From Bacteroidota bacterium (lineage in GTDB: Bacteria; Bacteroidota; Bacteroidia; 2-12-FULL-35-15): a stretch of DNA of 64,000 bases. The DNA is taken from NCBI GenBank assembly GCA_016722565.1, contig JADKIU010000007.1:434001-498000 (forward strand), in the 5' to 3' direction. This document shows positions 49,594 to 60,039 of the stretch, one piece after another. The position numbers and the translations under genes were made by a program. Below the pieces are notes generated by a model that was given only the letters and a program-made list of their open reading frames with translations, ran no database searches and was not told the origin of the DNA. How positions within the stretch are numbered: the stretch's first letter is position 1; every line of letters starts with the position of its first letter.

Positions 49594-52206
49594 ATGAAAC
49601 AAACTACATTTCCCGGAAGAAAAATATTCATCCTTATTTTTCTTTTTATAAACTCCCTTTCATTTGCCCAAACATGGGAAATGGTTGACAATACAGGTTT
49701 CGGTTATAGTTCACTGCAAATAAGTGGATTAAAACCCTTTAAAGATCGTTTCTTTGCAGCCTGTGGTCATATAGGCACTCCCGGAGCTTTTATTTTCAGC
49801 TCTACCAGCGGTAACAGCGGAACATGGGGACAAGAGATGAACTATGCAACATTGATGAATGCAAATCAAATGAATACCTCTGTCCTCAACTCAACTACAG
49901 CAGCAGGAGGATGGTTACATGCCGGCACCAAGAACTATACTGATGGTCCTATCGTTTTAAAATCCTATGATGGTAGTGCATGGGATTCTTTGCCACACAT
50001 ACCATTTGTAAACCCGATTGGTAATTATTATGAAATATCAGCAATCACATATTTTACTTCCACAGGTGGTGACGACAGTATTCTCGTTGCTGTTAGAAAT
50101 GGTACGGATGGTCCGGAAATCTGGAAAAATGATTATGCCGGAAGTGGGCCTTGGACAAACGTTTTAGATTTCGCTCCGGGAATGAGTACTGCCTTCACGG
50201 ATATGGTTGTATTTAACAATAAAGTTTATGCTTGCACCGATGGAGCACTTATTTATGAATCTTCCGATGGAAACAACTGGGCGATGAATTTCCCCGCTGA
50301 CACGGGCTTCAACGATATCGATAATAGTTCATTCACCGCAATGGAAGTTTTTCAAAATAAACTTTATGTATCTACATACAATACCACCGATGGTGCACAA
50401 ATATGGAATACAGCCGATGGTATTACTTGGAATCCAATCATAACGGATGGATTTACAAATGGAGGCAATCTCTATGGTATCAATGACCTACTTGTTGCAA
50501 ATGGAAAACTTTGGGTAAGTGCTTACAGCTGGATGTCAGGATTAGCTGCATTTGCTCCTCCTTCAGGCGAAACCAGAGGAGGCTCTGAATACACCTATGT
50601 TTATGCAACTTCGGATGGAACAACATTTATTAATTATAATAATGATGCCTTTGGAGGGACTAACAGAAGAGGTTATTTGGGATATTTTCAAAACTTTGTT
50701 TACCAAGGATCCAATAATTTCACTTGGAGTTGGGCTGAAGTATGGCGATTATGCCAAGCGCCAACACCAACCATCTCTCCTGCTTCAGGAGTGGCCTGCT
50801 TGGGCACACCAATTTGGGTAAATGATACTTTATACACCGCAGTTACAAATGATTGGTATGTGAATGATACCTTGCAATATTCCGGAACAGGTGGTTTTTA
50901 TTTTACCCCAACTTTTTTAGGAACACAAACCATCAAATTAATTGAACGCAACGGAACTTGTGTAGATAGCACAACAACTACAATTACCGTTTATCCTATC
51001 CCGAACTCAAATCCGACTTCGAATCAACCGTATTGTTATGGAACAGAAGTCACACTTTTTGATACCATTTCAGGAGGAACAGGTCCTTATAGTGTACATT
51101 GGCACGATGAATTAGGCTTTAGTGCAACCGGTGTCTCAATTGTTGTGACAGCACTTACAAACTTTGATGTATATGCAACTGTTACCGATGCAAATGGTTG
51201 TGAGTCCAATGGTGTATTGTCAGGTTTTACAGTAACACCTAGCACTGATTTGTTCGGACATGTTAGTTATTCCGGAGGAAATGTAACCAGCGGAAACGCA
51301 GTTGCCTTTCGATTTAAATCCGGCTATTCGTATTTCGACACAATACAAGTTGCACCATTGAATGCCAGTGGCGATTATTTATTTACAGCATTAAACAGCG
51401 ATAGTCTTTTAATCAAAGTATTTGCAGATACATTGGCGTATCCATTGCTTAATCCGACCTATTACGGAAACGAATGGGCTTGGGACTCTGCAACCGTTTT
51501 TATTCACGGTTGTAGTGTAAATGATACGGCAAACATTACGATGATTGAAGAGCTGGGCGTTGGATCCGGAATTGGTATGATTACGGGCACAATCATCGAA
51601 GGAGTTGGTTTCGGATCTTTAATGATGGCGAGTGGAGATGTGAGATTACCCGGAGAGCCTATTCCGGGGATTGATGTAAAACTTGGAAAAAATCCCGGTG
51701 GTGCGATGGTAACGAGTGGCTCGACAAATGGTTCCGGTGTGTACACATTTACCGGTGTTGATTTTAATACTGCTGGAGAATACTACACGGTGTATGTTGA
51801 TATTCCTGGATTAGGAAGAGACTCCTCCTACTCTGTTACGGTGGATGCAACCAACAACCAATTTTACAATTTAGATTATTATGTGGATTCAACCACCATC
51901 TACATCGTTGGTTCAACAGTAGGAATAACAAATCCGGAAATGGCAGCTGAAAATAAATTTTCTGTTTTCCCAAACCCATCCAAAGGAACAGCCACCATTG
52001 AATATACTATAGAAAACGATTCGGATGTTCAACTTGAAATTTACAATGTGCTTGGTGTGAAAATTTCTTCTCTTGTAAATTCAACAAAAAAATCGGGAAC
52101 CTATAAATACACCACATCGAATTTAAATTTAAGCAGTGGCATTTATTTTATATCCTTGCGTGCAAACAATAAAATCGGCACACAGCGATTAATCATTACT
52201 GAATAA
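49594..52206 (+). CDS. T9SS-sorted surface protein with propeller-like N-terminus
   Basis: An 870-residue secreted protein. Signal peptide KIFILIFLFINSLSFAQ from ATG 49594; the longer frame from GTG 49501 has no signal-like start. Residues about 25-400 contain repeated blades of the type IYESSDGNNW, QIWNTADGITWNP, VYATSDGTTF, as in sialidase-like or exo-alpha-sialidase propellers without visible catalytic motif. An Ig-like segment follows (PASGVACLGTPIWVNDT). Then comes a module shared with the next gene (DLFGHVSYSGGN to LPGEPIPGIDVKLGKNPGGAMV and YYTVYVDIPGLGRDS), and the T9SS tail (FSVFPNPSKGTATIEY, LSSGIYFISLRANN). Function unknown; adhesion is possible. Confidence 0.85.
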   Translation: MKQTTFPGRKIFILIFLFINSLSFAQTWEMVDNTGFGYSSLQISGLKPFKDRFFAACGHIGTPGAFIFSSTSGNSGTWGQEMNYATLMNANQMNTSVLNSTTAAGGWLHAGTKNYTDGPIVLKSYDGSAWDSLPHIPFVNPIGNYYEISAITYFTSTGGDDSILVAVRNGTDGPEIWKNDYAGSGPWTNVLDFAPGMSTAFTDMVVFNNKVYACTDGALIYESSDGNNWAMNFPADTGFNDIDNSSFTAMEVFQNKLYVSTYNTTDGAQIWNTADGITWNPIITDGFTNGGNLYGINDLLVANGKLWVSAYSWMSGLAAFAPPSGETRGGSEYTYVYATSDGTTFINYNNDAFGGTNRRGYLGYFQNFVYQGSNNFTWSWAEVWRLCQAPTPTISPASGVACLGTPIWVNDTLYTAVTNDWYVNDTLQYSGTGGFYFTPTFLGTQTIKLIERNGTCVDSTTTTITVYPIPNSNPTSNQPYCYGTEVTLFDTISGGTGPYSVHWHDELGFSATGVSIVVTALTNFDVYATVTDANGCESNGVLSGFTVTPSTDLFGHVSYSGGNVTSGNAVAFRFKSGYSYFDTIQVAPLNASGDYLFTALNSDSLLIKVFADTLAYPLLNPTYYGNEWAWDSATVFIHGCSVNDTANITMIEELGVGSGIGMITGTIIEGVGFGSLMMASGDVRLPGEPIPGIDVKLGKNPGGAMVTSGSTNGSGVYTFTGVDFNTAGEYYTVYVDIPGLGRDSSYSVTVDATNNQFYNLDYYVDSTTIYIVGSTVGITNPEMAAENKFSVFPNPSKGTATIEYTIENDSDVQLEIYNVLGVKISSLVNSTKKSGTYKYTTSNLNLSSGIYFISLRANNKIGTQRLIITE

Positions 52207-52216
52207 ATAGAACAAC

Positions 52217-55045
52217 ATGAATTACTCCAAAAGAAAAATTAGTTTTAAAATTGGATTCAGTGTAGCACTGATTCTTCTTTTTACATCGATAAAAATAATT
52301 GCACAACCACTCGCAGCGGATGCAGGTATTAATCAAACAATTTGTTCTGGCTCCAGCGCAACAATTGGTGGCTCGCCAACTGCAACTTTTGGGGCTGGTG
52401 GTTATACCTACTTCTGGTCACCTTCAACTGGCTTAAGCTCAACTACTGTTGCAAATCCAATCGCGTCACCTACAACAACAACAACCTACACCTTGCAAGT
52501 TACGGATGCATTATTGGCTGTAGCTACTGATGTAGTAACAATTACAGTTAACCCCCTTCCTGCTGTCGATGCCATACTAAGCACTTCTATTTGTAATGGG
52601 AATGCAACGTCAATTACTAGTTTCACAAGTACACCAGCTGGTGCAACATTTAATTGGACAAACTCTGATCCTTCAATTGGATTAGCAGCTAGCGGAACAG
52701 GTACAATACCCGCTTTTACTGCAACAAATACTGGATCAACCCCAGTAGTCGCTACTATTTCTGTAACAGCTACCTTAGCAGGTTGTAGCGGGCCTCCTTC
52801 GATTTATACAATTACTGTTAGACCAAGCCCTGTAGTTACTCCTTTGGTAAGTAGCGTGGTTTGTAACGGAGTAGTAAGACCTGCCACAAACTATACCAGC
52901 ACTCCATCTGGAGCTACATTTATTTGGTCAAATACAAATACAGCAATTGGATTAGGCTCAGGGGGTAGTGGAAACACACCTTCCTATACTTCAACCAACA
53001 CTGGTTCAACTTCAATAGGAGGTACAATATCTGTTACTGCAACATTAGCTGGTTGTACAGGTCCCACAATTAATTATTCTGCAACTGTAAAACCAACGCC
53101 AGTTGCAACTTCTACTCCTACAACTCAAACACGCTGTTCTGGTGTTGCTTCCAATTTTGTATTGAACAGCACAGTCGCAGGTACAAGTTATACCTGGACC
53201 GCTTTTGGATCTGGTGTATCCGGACATAGCGGAGGCAGTGGAACTGTTATTGCTCAAAGTGTAACAGCAACTACTGCAGGACCGGGAGGAGTAACCTATA
53301 CAGTAACGCCAACAGCTGCAGGTTGTGTAGGAAGTAATATTACAACGAATCTAACTGTAAATCCGATACCGGTTGCAACAGCCACCACCTCTCCTTTAAC
53401 AAGATGTTCCGGAGATACCGTTTCTTTTTCTGTGAGTGCAAATGTTCCCGGAACAACATTTACGTGGACTACCTTTGCAACCAATGTAACTGGAGCGGAC
53501 GCTTCTGGAACAGGAACGTATGTGTTTGACACTTTAACAGCAACTACAGCAGCAGCAGGAACAATGGTTTATATTTTCACACCAGTTGCGGCAGGTTGTA
53601 CAGGGAGTCAAGCTTTTCCTTTTGTTACTGTTAATCCCTATCCAAGTGCGACCTTTTCTTATGCGAGTCCGGCTTGCCAAAACACGCCAAATATTTTTCC
53701 ATTATTCGGACCAGGAGCAAGCGCAGGAACATTTACAGTTTCACCAGCCGGTATTGTGATTAACCCTTCTACCGGAGAAATTGATTTAACACTCAGCACA
53801 CCGGGCGGATACAGCATCACCAATACAATTGCTGCAGCAGGAGGTTGTCCTTCCACCAATTCAAATACCGGATTCACACTTAATCCTTATGTGGATCCTA
53901 CCATTACGAATGTAAGCAATGTTTGCTCGAATGCTGCTCCGTTTAATCTTGTTGCGGCATCTACCGGTGGAACTTGGAGCGGAACAGGAATCACGAATAG
54001 TTTTACTGGAACGTTCGACCCTTCAATTGCGGGAATCGGAACACATACCATCACCTACCAATCTTCAGGTCCTTGCTTTTTCTTGTATACCGACACCACT
54101 GTAATTACAATTGCAGATGCTGATATCTATGGAAAAGTAACGTACAGTGGTGGTGATTTAAATAGTGGCACAAACACCGCAGTGCTTTTTAATTATTTAA
54201 GCGCTTATACCAGTTTTGATAGTATTCAAGTGAGCAGTATTGATGCAGCTGGCTATTGCCATTTCACCGCGATTCCACCGGGTGACTATTTAATTGAAGT
54301 GTTTGCAGATACCTTAGTTTATCCTTTAGCTGTTCCTACTTATTACGACAGTGAATATTTGTGGGATACCGCATTGGTTAAAACACATGGTTGTACAACG
54401 GATACTGCTGATGTATATGTAATTGAAGGAATTGTAACTGCCGGTCCTGGTATGCTGAGCGGACAAATCACCGAAGGCTTTGGTTTTGTTCGCTTACCAG
54501 GTGAACCCATCCCGGGGATTGATGTAAAACTTGGAAAAAATCCGGGTGGAGCATTGGTAACAAATACACAAACCGACCCTACCGGAAATTATGCTTTTAG
54601 TAATATTCCAATAAATCTACCGGGTGAATTTTACACGGTATATGTTGATATCCCTGGTTTACAAAGAGATTCGGCATACAATATAATTGTTACGGCAACC
54701 AATTTTGTATTCACACAATTGGATTATGAAGCAGATAGTGTATCTGTTTATCCATTATTTCCTTTAACAACAAGTATTGTAAGTGCAACCAACGAAAACC
54801 AATTTACTGTTTTTCCAAACCCGACAAAAAACAATACAACGATAGAATATACTTTAACAAAATCCGGCTTTGTTCAGTTAGAGGTGTTTGATGTTTTAGG
54901 GAAAAAACTGGAATCCCCAGTCAATACAGCGCAACAAGCCGGGAAACAACAAATCAATTTAAACAACCTTAATCCGGGTGTGTATTTTATTAAACTGAAT
55001 ATAAATAATCAATCACAAACAACACGTTTAGTGGTGGTAGATTAA
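52217..55045 (+). CDS. T9SS-sorted surface protein with PKD/Ig-like repeats
   Basis: A 942-residue secreted protein. Signal sequence ISFKIGFSVALILLFTSIKIIAQ; mature start with the T9SS-protein motif ADAGINQTICSGSSATIGG. About five beta-sandwich repeats of roughly 85-95 residues follow, each ending in a pattern like ISVTATLAGCSGP or YTVTPTAAGCVGS. Then comes the same C-terminal module as in the previous gene (DIYGKVTYSGGDLNSG, LPGEPIPGIDVKLGKNPGGALV, FYTVYVDIPGLQRDS) and a T9SS tail (FTVFPNPTKNNTTIEY, NLNPGVYFIKLNI). Composition is rich in Thr, Ser, Gly and Ala, as in adhesins. It follows the previous gene by 10 bases, so the two are co-transcribed. Confidence 0.87.
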   Translation: MNYSKRKISFKIGFSVALILLFTSIKIIAQPLAADAGINQTICSGSSATIGGSPTATFGAGGYTYFWSPSTGLSSTTVANPIASPTTTTTYTLQVTDALLAVATDVVTITVNPLPAVDAILSTSICNGNATSITSFTSTPAGATFNWTNSDPSIGLAASGTGTIPAFTATNTGSTPVVATISVTATLAGCSGPPSIYTITVRPSPVVTPLVSSVVCNGVVRPATNYTSTPSGATFIWSNTNTAIGLGSGGSGNTPSYTSTNTGSTSIGGTISVTATLAGCTGPTINYSATVKPTPVATSTPTTQTRCSGVASNFVLNSTVAGTSYTWTAFGSGVSGHSGGSGTVIAQSVTATTAGPGGVTYTVTPTAAGCVGSNITTNLTVNPIPVATATTSPLTRCSGDTVSFSVSANVPGTTFTWTTFATNVTGADASGTGTYVFDTLTATTAAAGTMVYIFTPVAAGCTGSQAFPFVTVNPYPSATFSYASPACQNTPNIFPLFGPGASAGTFTVSPAGIVINPSTGEIDLTLSTPGGYSITNTIAAAGGCPSTNSNTGFTLNPYVDPTITNVSNVCSNAAPFNLVAASTGGTWSGTGITNSFTGTFDPSIAGIGTHTITYQSSGPCFFLYTDTTVITIADADIYGKVTYSGGDLNSGTNTAVLFNYLSAYTSFDSIQVSSIDAAGYCHFTAIPPGDYLIEVFADTLVYPLAVPTYYDSEYLWDTALVKTHGCTTDTADVYVIEGIVTAGPGMLSGQITEGFGFVRLPGEPIPGIDVKLGKNPGGALVTNTQTDPTGNYAFSNIPINLPGEFYTVYVDIPGLQRDSAYNIIVTATNFVFTQLDYEADSVSVYPLFPLTTSIVSATNENQFTVFPNPTKNNTTIEYTLTKSGFVQLEVFDVLGKKLESPVNTAQQAGKQQINLNNLNPGVYFIKLNINNQSQTTRLVVVD

Positions 55046-55063
55046 AAGAACGACAAACAATCT

Positions 55064-55098
55064 AAAAGCCATCTTGAACATCGGGGTGGCTTTTTTTA
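55064..55098 (+). terminator. Terminator of the surface-protein pair
   Basis: Stem AAAAGCCA (55064-55071) and TGGCTTTT (55087-55094), loop of 15, then T-run. Confidence 0.78.
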
Positions 55099-55104
55099 TT
55101 TTAG

Positions 55105-55112
55105 TACATTTG
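55105..55112 (+). promoter_or_regulatory. asnS -7 promoter box, TACATTTG
   Basis: Matches TAnnTTTG 30 bases before the asnS ATG. No -33 TTG lies at normal spacing. Confidence 0.5.
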
Positions 55113-55141
55113 CACACCTATTTTAGGAAAAACAAAACATT

Positions 55142-56575
55142 ATGGAAAGAACAAAAGTGAAAGCGCTGTTAGATTCAACAGCATACGGAACAGAAGTAAA
55201 TTTAAAAGGTTGGGTGCGAACATTTCGTAACAATCAATTTATTGCCATCAATGACGGGTCTACAATTAATAATATTCAGGCCGTTGTTGACTTTACTTCA
55301 ATGGATGAAGCATTACTAAAACGATTGACCACAGGAGCTGCTGTAAGTGTAACCGGTGAACTGATTGAATCGTTGGGAAAAGGTCAAAAAGTTGAGATTA
55401 AAGTCAAACAACTTGAAATTTTAGGAGACAGTGATGCAGAAAAATTTCCGTTGCAACCCAAAAAACATAGTCTGGAATTTTTAAGAGAAATTGCACATCT
55501 GCGATTCCGCACAAATACTTTTAATGCAGTTTTTAAAGTGCGTCACGCATTGGCGTTTGCCATTCATCAGTTTTTTAATGAGCGTGGATTTGTGTATATG
55601 CATACGCCCATCATCACCGCTTCCGATGCAGAAGGCGCGGGAGAAATGTTTCGCGTAACGACTTTGGATTTTGATAATACGCCCCGAACAGAAGACGGGA
55701 AAGTAGATTTTAAACAAGACTTTTTTGGAAAATCAACAAACCTAACGGTAAGCGGTCAATTAGAAGGAGAGCTTGCGGCAATGGCATTTGGTGACATTTA
55801 TACATTCGGTCCTACGTTCCGTGCTGAAAATTCAAACACGACTCGACACCTTGCTGAGTTTTGGATGATTGAACCGGAAATGGCTTTTTACGAATTGAAA
55901 GACAATATGCAGTTGGCAGAAGATTTATTAAAATATGTTATCAAACATGCATTAGCAACTTGCTCTGAAGAAATTGATTTTTTAAAAAATCGATTGTTAG
56001 AGGAAGAAAAACAAAAACCGCAAGATGAGCGTTCTGAACTGGATTTAATCTCGAAATTAAATTTCTGTTTGGATAATAATTTTGAACGATTAACCTATAC
56101 AGAAGCCATCGAAATTCTGAAAAATTCAACACCAAATAAAAAGAAAAAATTCAAATACCTTATTGAAAATTGGGGTGCTGATTTGCAAAGCGAGCATGAA
56201 CGTTATCTGGTAGAAAAACATTTTAAGAAGCCGGTGATTTTAACTGATTACCCAAAAGACATCAAATCGTTTTATATGCGTCAAAATGATGATGGAAAAA
56301 CGGTTGCTGCCATGGACATTTTGTTCCCAGGAATTGGTGAGATTATTGGAGGCTCACAACGTGAAGAACGATTGGATTTATTAGAAAAACGAATGGCAGA
56401 AATGCATGTTCCGGCTGATGAACTCTATTGGTATTTAGATACCCGCAGATTCGGAACAGCTCCACATGCCGGCTTCGGATTGGGCTTTGAACGATTAGTA
56501 TTGTTCGTTACAGGAATGACAAATATCCGTGATGTAATTGCATTCCCACGTGCTCCAAAAACAGCAGAATTTTAA
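55142..56575 (+). CDS. asnS: Asparaginyl-tRNA synthetase
   Basis: Class IIb synthetase that charges tRNA-Asn. An OB-fold anticodon domain at about 15-105 (VNLKGWVRTFRNNQFIAINDGSTINNIQAVVD) is followed by the catalytic core. Motif 2 region: IYTFGPTFRAENSNTTRHLAEFWMIEPEMAF; motif 3: GFGLGFERLVLFVTGMTNIRDVIAFPRAP. The NTTRHLAEF sequence marks AsnRS rather than AspRS. Length 477 residues is normal for the group. Alone in its transcription unit, with its own promoter box and terminator. Confidence 0.96.
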   Translation: MERTKVKALLDSTAYGTEVNLKGWVRTFRNNQFIAINDGSTINNIQAVVDFTSMDEALLKRLTTGAAVSVTGELIESLGKGQKVEIKVKQLEILGDSDAEKFPLQPKKHSLEFLREIAHLRFRTNTFNAVFKVRHALAFAIHQFFNERGFVYMHTPIITASDAEGAGEMFRVTTLDFDNTPRTEDGKVDFKQDFFGKSTNLTVSGQLEGELAAMAFGDIYTFGPTFRAENSNTTRHLAEFWMIEPEMAFYELKDNMQLAEDLLKYVIKHALATCSEEIDFLKNRLLEEEKQKPQDERSELDLISKLNFCLDNNFERLTYTEAIEILKNSTPNKKKKFKYLIENWGADLQSEHERYLVEKHFKKPVILTDYPKDIKSFYMRQNDDGKTVAAMDILFPGIGEIIGGSQREERLDLLEKRMAEMHVPADELYWYLDTRRFGTAPHAGFGLGFERLVLFVTGMTNIRDVIAFPRAPKTAEF

Positions 56576-56618
56576 TCAAAACGGGATCAAAATCTCTTAA
56601 GAAAAAACGTTCCAATAA

Positions 56619-56652
56619 AAAAGCCCCTGCAATCACGCAGGGGCTTTTTATT
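56619..56652 (+). terminator. Terminator of asnS
   Basis: Perfect stem AAGCCCCTGC (56621-56630) and GCAGGGGCTT (56637-56646), loop AATCAC, then T-run. Confidence 0.9.
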
Positions 56653-56684
56653 TTTTCCTATCTTTAATTCGAATAATAAACGGC

Positions 56685-59600
56685 TTGAAAAAACACTTCA
56701 AAATATTCTTCCCACTTTTCTTTTTGCTCATTGCAAACAACGTTGCTATTTCTCAAACATACGACTTTCACAATTTTAATGTCGAGCACGGTTTGGCGCA
56801 ATCACAAGTTTTGTCGATGTGTCAAGATAAAAATGGAAACATTTGGTTTGGTACAAACAATGGTGGAGTAAGCAAATACGATGGTAACAAATTTGTGAAT
56901 TATACCGAAAACGACAGCCTTGTTAACAATGTCGTTTTTTCGATTGCCGAAACAAAAAATGGAAACATGCTTTTCGGGACCAATGGAGGATTGAGCGTTT
57001 TGAATGGAAAAAAATGGCTCAACTTCACCGAAAAAAATGGATTAATACACAATCGTGTATATAAAGTTTTAGAAGACCGGGATGGCATAGTTTGGATTGG
57101 AACAGGTAAAGGTGTTTGTCAACTCATCAACAATAAAATTGTTCCATTTAATTCAGATACTCTCCTAAACAAAGCGCGCATTTTTGTTATTTATGCCGAC
57201 AAAGCAAATAACATTTGGTTTGGTACCATTACAGATGGCGTTATCAAATACAATACTACTACTAAAAAATTTACTTATTACGGTAGTTCCAAAGGATTGC
57301 AAGATAATTTTGTGCGCTCTATCAATGAAGACTTACAAGGCAATGTATACATTGGAACCAACTCCGGAATCAATCGCATTACTACCGGAGGAGCACTTGA
57401 AAAAGTAAATATCCCAGGACAAGAAAATGTTGCGTTCACGTCCATCATTCCCGATTCAAAAAATAATTTATGGTTTGGAACAAGCGAAGGTATTTATAAA
57501 TACAATGGATTTACGCATCGAAAATACACGAGTAAAAACGGACTGGCAAGCAATATATTGATGTGTGGATTACAGGACCGTGAAGAGAATTTTTGGTTTG
57601 GAACAGATGGATTTGGTGTTTCAAAATTTACCGGTGAAGCATTTGTTTCATATAGTTCAAAAGATAGTTTGCCAGGCGATTATATCAAATGTATTTTTCA
57701 AGATTCGCGAAAAAACATCTGGATGGGTGTAAAAGATTTTGGTGTAGTATGCTTGATAAATGGTAAAATAATCAATTACAAAGTAAACATTAAAGATATT
57801 CAACACTCATTAGCCGATAATGATGTTCAAGCGATCACAGAAGACAAACAAGGAAACATTTATTTCGGAACCAAATCCGGCTTAAGCGTTTTTGATGGAA
57901 AATCTTTTCACAACTATTCTAAAAATGATGGACTCCCAGAAAACAATATTCTATCCATTTACATCGATGCAAAAAACACCATTTGGATTGGAACAGCTTC
58001 CGGATTGTCCTATTTTAAAAACAATACGTTTACCACACTCGATTCAAAAAACACCAAAAATTTCGAGGTGAACCTTCCGGTATACAACATTTTTGTAGAT
58101 CACAAGGATGCTTTTTGGCTGGCATCAGAAAATGGTGTGATTAAATACGATGGCAACTCATTTCAACGATTTAATAAATCAAACGGTTTTACAAACAAAC
58201 GTGTCATCTCTATTTTACAAGACAAATCCGGATTGCTTTGGTTTGGAACAGACGAAGGAATTTTTAGTTACGATTATACCACCTTCAAAAACATCAGTAT
58301 AAAAGATGGACTGGCTGCTAACAAGGTATACTTGATGTTACTTAATAAAGATTTCTTGTGGATAGGAACCAACAACGGAATCGACAAAATAAACCTCGAA
58401 CTACTTCGAACAAACAATACACTCGACATCAAACACTACGGAAAAGAGGAAGGCTTGCAAGGTGTGGAATGTAATTTTAATTCACAAATGAAAGACGACC
58501 AAGGTAATCTTTGGTTCGGAACAATTAAAGGAGCCACTGTTTACAATCCTAATTTTGATAAAATCAATCATCAGGAAGCGTTAACACGCATTACCGGAAT
58601 ACGTTTGTTTTTTCAAAATGCTGATGACGACTTAACAAAATATTCAGAAGGCATCGACAATATTACAAACCTACCAAACACATTGGTTTTGCCTTATGAT
58701 AAAAACCACATCACCTTCGATTTTATCGGTGTTTGTATCACCAACCCGAATAAAGTAAAATATCAATTCAAATTAGAAGGTGCAGATGAAGATTGGTTTC
58801 CTCCTACTTCCAAAACGGAAGCCACCTATTCTTCTTTGCCTGCTGGAGACTACACTTTTCATCTGAAAGCAATGAACAATGATGGATTGTGGAATGAAAA
58901 AGATGTGACCTTCAAATTCACGATTCTTCCTCCATGGTATCAAACCTGGTGGTTCTATACTATTGCGGTTATTATCATTTTCGCACTCATCTATTTATTC
59001 ATCGTAGTGAGAACACGCAACCTTCAAAAAGCAAAAATTGAATTGGAGCAAGAAGTCCAATTACGAACATTCCAATTGCGACAAGAAAAAGAAAAAGTAG
59101 AAATCGTTAACAAAGAAGTAACAGAACAAAAAGCCATTATTGAAGCGAAGAATCATGATATTACGGATAGTATCAAATACGCAAAAAATATTCAGGAAGC
59201 ATTGTTGCCACCATTGCAAAACTTACACAAAGAATTAAAAGATGCTTTTGTACTGTATTTACCAAAAGACATTGTGAGTGGTGATTTTTACTGGTTTGCA
59301 AAACGAAACAACAAACGATTTATCGCATCGGTAGATTGTACCGGCCACGGTGTTCCTGGAGCATTCATGAGTATTATCGGGAATACATTATTGAACGAGA
59401 TTGTAACGGAAAAAAATATTACTTCTCCTGCAGAAATTTTGAATGAATTGCACATTGGAGTGAAAACATCCTTGAAACAAAGTGGCAATTCAGAAAATGA
59501 AAGACGAGATGGAATGGACATTGCACTCTGTTCCTTAAATGAAGAAGGAACAATTTTAGAGTATGCAGGAGCCAATCGACCGTTATGGATTTTTAGAAAA

Positions 59601-59936
59601 GGAAAATCTGGTGACGAATCCTTTGAAATGATTAAAGCGAATAAATTTCCGATTGGGGGCTTGGAAATGGACAACGAAATCAAACGCACATTTACTAATC
59701 ATAGTATTCCTGTTGAAAAAGGAGATATCGTTTATATTTTTTCCGATGGATATGCTGATCAGTTTGGTGGTGCAAAAGGAAAAAAATTCATGGTAGGAAA
59801 TATGCAAAAACTCATTTCCGACATTTATCAAAAGCCAATCAAAGAGCAAGAAGAACTACTTCATAAAAATTTCCTTGCCTGGAAAGGCGAAATCGAACAG
59901 GTGGATGACGTACTGGTTATCGGTTTCAGAATTTAA
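56685..59936 (+). CDS. Two-component-type beta-propeller protein with SpoIIE phosphatase output
   Basis: A 1083-residue membrane signalling protein starting at TTG 56685; only this start gives the signal peptide KHFKIFFPLFFLLIANNVAISQ. Residues about 25-640 hold some fourteen Reg_prop blades (NIWFGTNNGGVSKYDGN, VWIGTGKGV, LWFGTSEGIYKYNG, LLWFGTDEGIFSYD). Residues about 676-748 form a Y_Y_Y domain, 752-775 a transmembrane helix, then a coiled coil to about 840. From about 855 there is a PP2C-like SpoIIE domain (KDIVSGDFYWF, ASVDCTGHGVPGAFMSIIGN, IFSDGYADQFGG). Periplasmic sensing would control a cytosolic phosphatase, as in partner-switching systems; no anti-sigma or antagonist gene is adjacent. 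Confidence 0.92.
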   Translation: MKKHFKIFFPLFFLLIANNVAISQTYDFHNFNVEHGLAQSQVLSMCQDKNGNIWFGTNNGGVSKYDGNKFVNYTENDSLVNNVVFSIAETKNGNMLFGTNGGLSVLNGKKWLNFTEKNGLIHNRVYKVLEDRDGIVWIGTGKGVCQLINNKIVPFNSDTLLNKARIFVIYADKANNIWFGTITDGVIKYNTTTKKFTYYGSSKGLQDNFVRSINEDLQGNVYIGTNSGINRITTGGALEKVNIPGQENVAFTSIIPDSKNNLWFGTSEGIYKYNGFTHRKYTSKNGLASNILMCGLQDREENFWFGTDGFGVSKFTGEAFVSYSSKDSLPGDYIKCIFQDSRKNIWMGVKDFGVVCLINGKIINYKVNIKDIQHSLADNDVQAITEDKQGNIYFGTKSGLSVFDGKSFHNYSKNDGLPENNILSIYIDAKNTIWIGTASGLSYFKNNTFTTLDSKNTKNFEVNLPVYNIFVDHKDAFWLASENGVIKYDGNSFQRFNKSNGFTNKRVISILQDKSGLLWFGTDEGIFSYDYTTFKNISIKDGLAANKVYLMLLNKDFLWIGTNNGIDKINLELLRTNNTLDIKHYGKEEGLQGVECNFNSQMKDDQGNLWFGTIKGATVYNPNFDKINHQEALTRITGIRLFFQNADDDLTKYSEGIDNITNLPNTLVLPYDKNHITFDFIGVCITNPNKVKYQFKLEGADEDWFPPTSKTEATYSSLPAGDYTFHLKAMNNDGLWNEKDVTFKFTILPPWYQTWWFYTIAVIIIFALIYLFIVVRTRNLQKAKIELEQEVQLRTFQLRQEKEKVEIVNKEVTEQKAIIEAKNHDITDSIKYAKNIQEALLPPLQNLHKELKDAFVLYLPKDIVSGDFYWFAKRNNKRFIASVDCTGHGVPGAFMSIIGNTLLNEIVTEKNITSPAEILNELHIGVKTSLKQSGNSENERRDGMDIALCSLNEEGTILEYAGANRPLWIFRKGKSGDESFEMIKANKFPIGGLEMDNEIKRTFTNHSIPVEKGDIVYIFSDGYADQFGGAKGKKFMVGNMQKLISDIYQKPIKEQEELLHKNFLAWKGEIEQVDDVLVIGFRI

Positions 59937-60039
59937 TCCAATTTTATTTGCTTTTTTCCGTAATCTGTTATAAATTAGTCACTTAATCCTTTGTTTCATG
60001 AAACAACAATGGGTTGAATACTCACTTAAAACGAACTCC

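Noticed and set aside
53045..53532. Minus-strand open frames inside the PKD/Ig-repeat protein gene
   Set aside because: They arise from the Thr/Ser/Gly-rich repeat codons read backwards and have no domain pattern.
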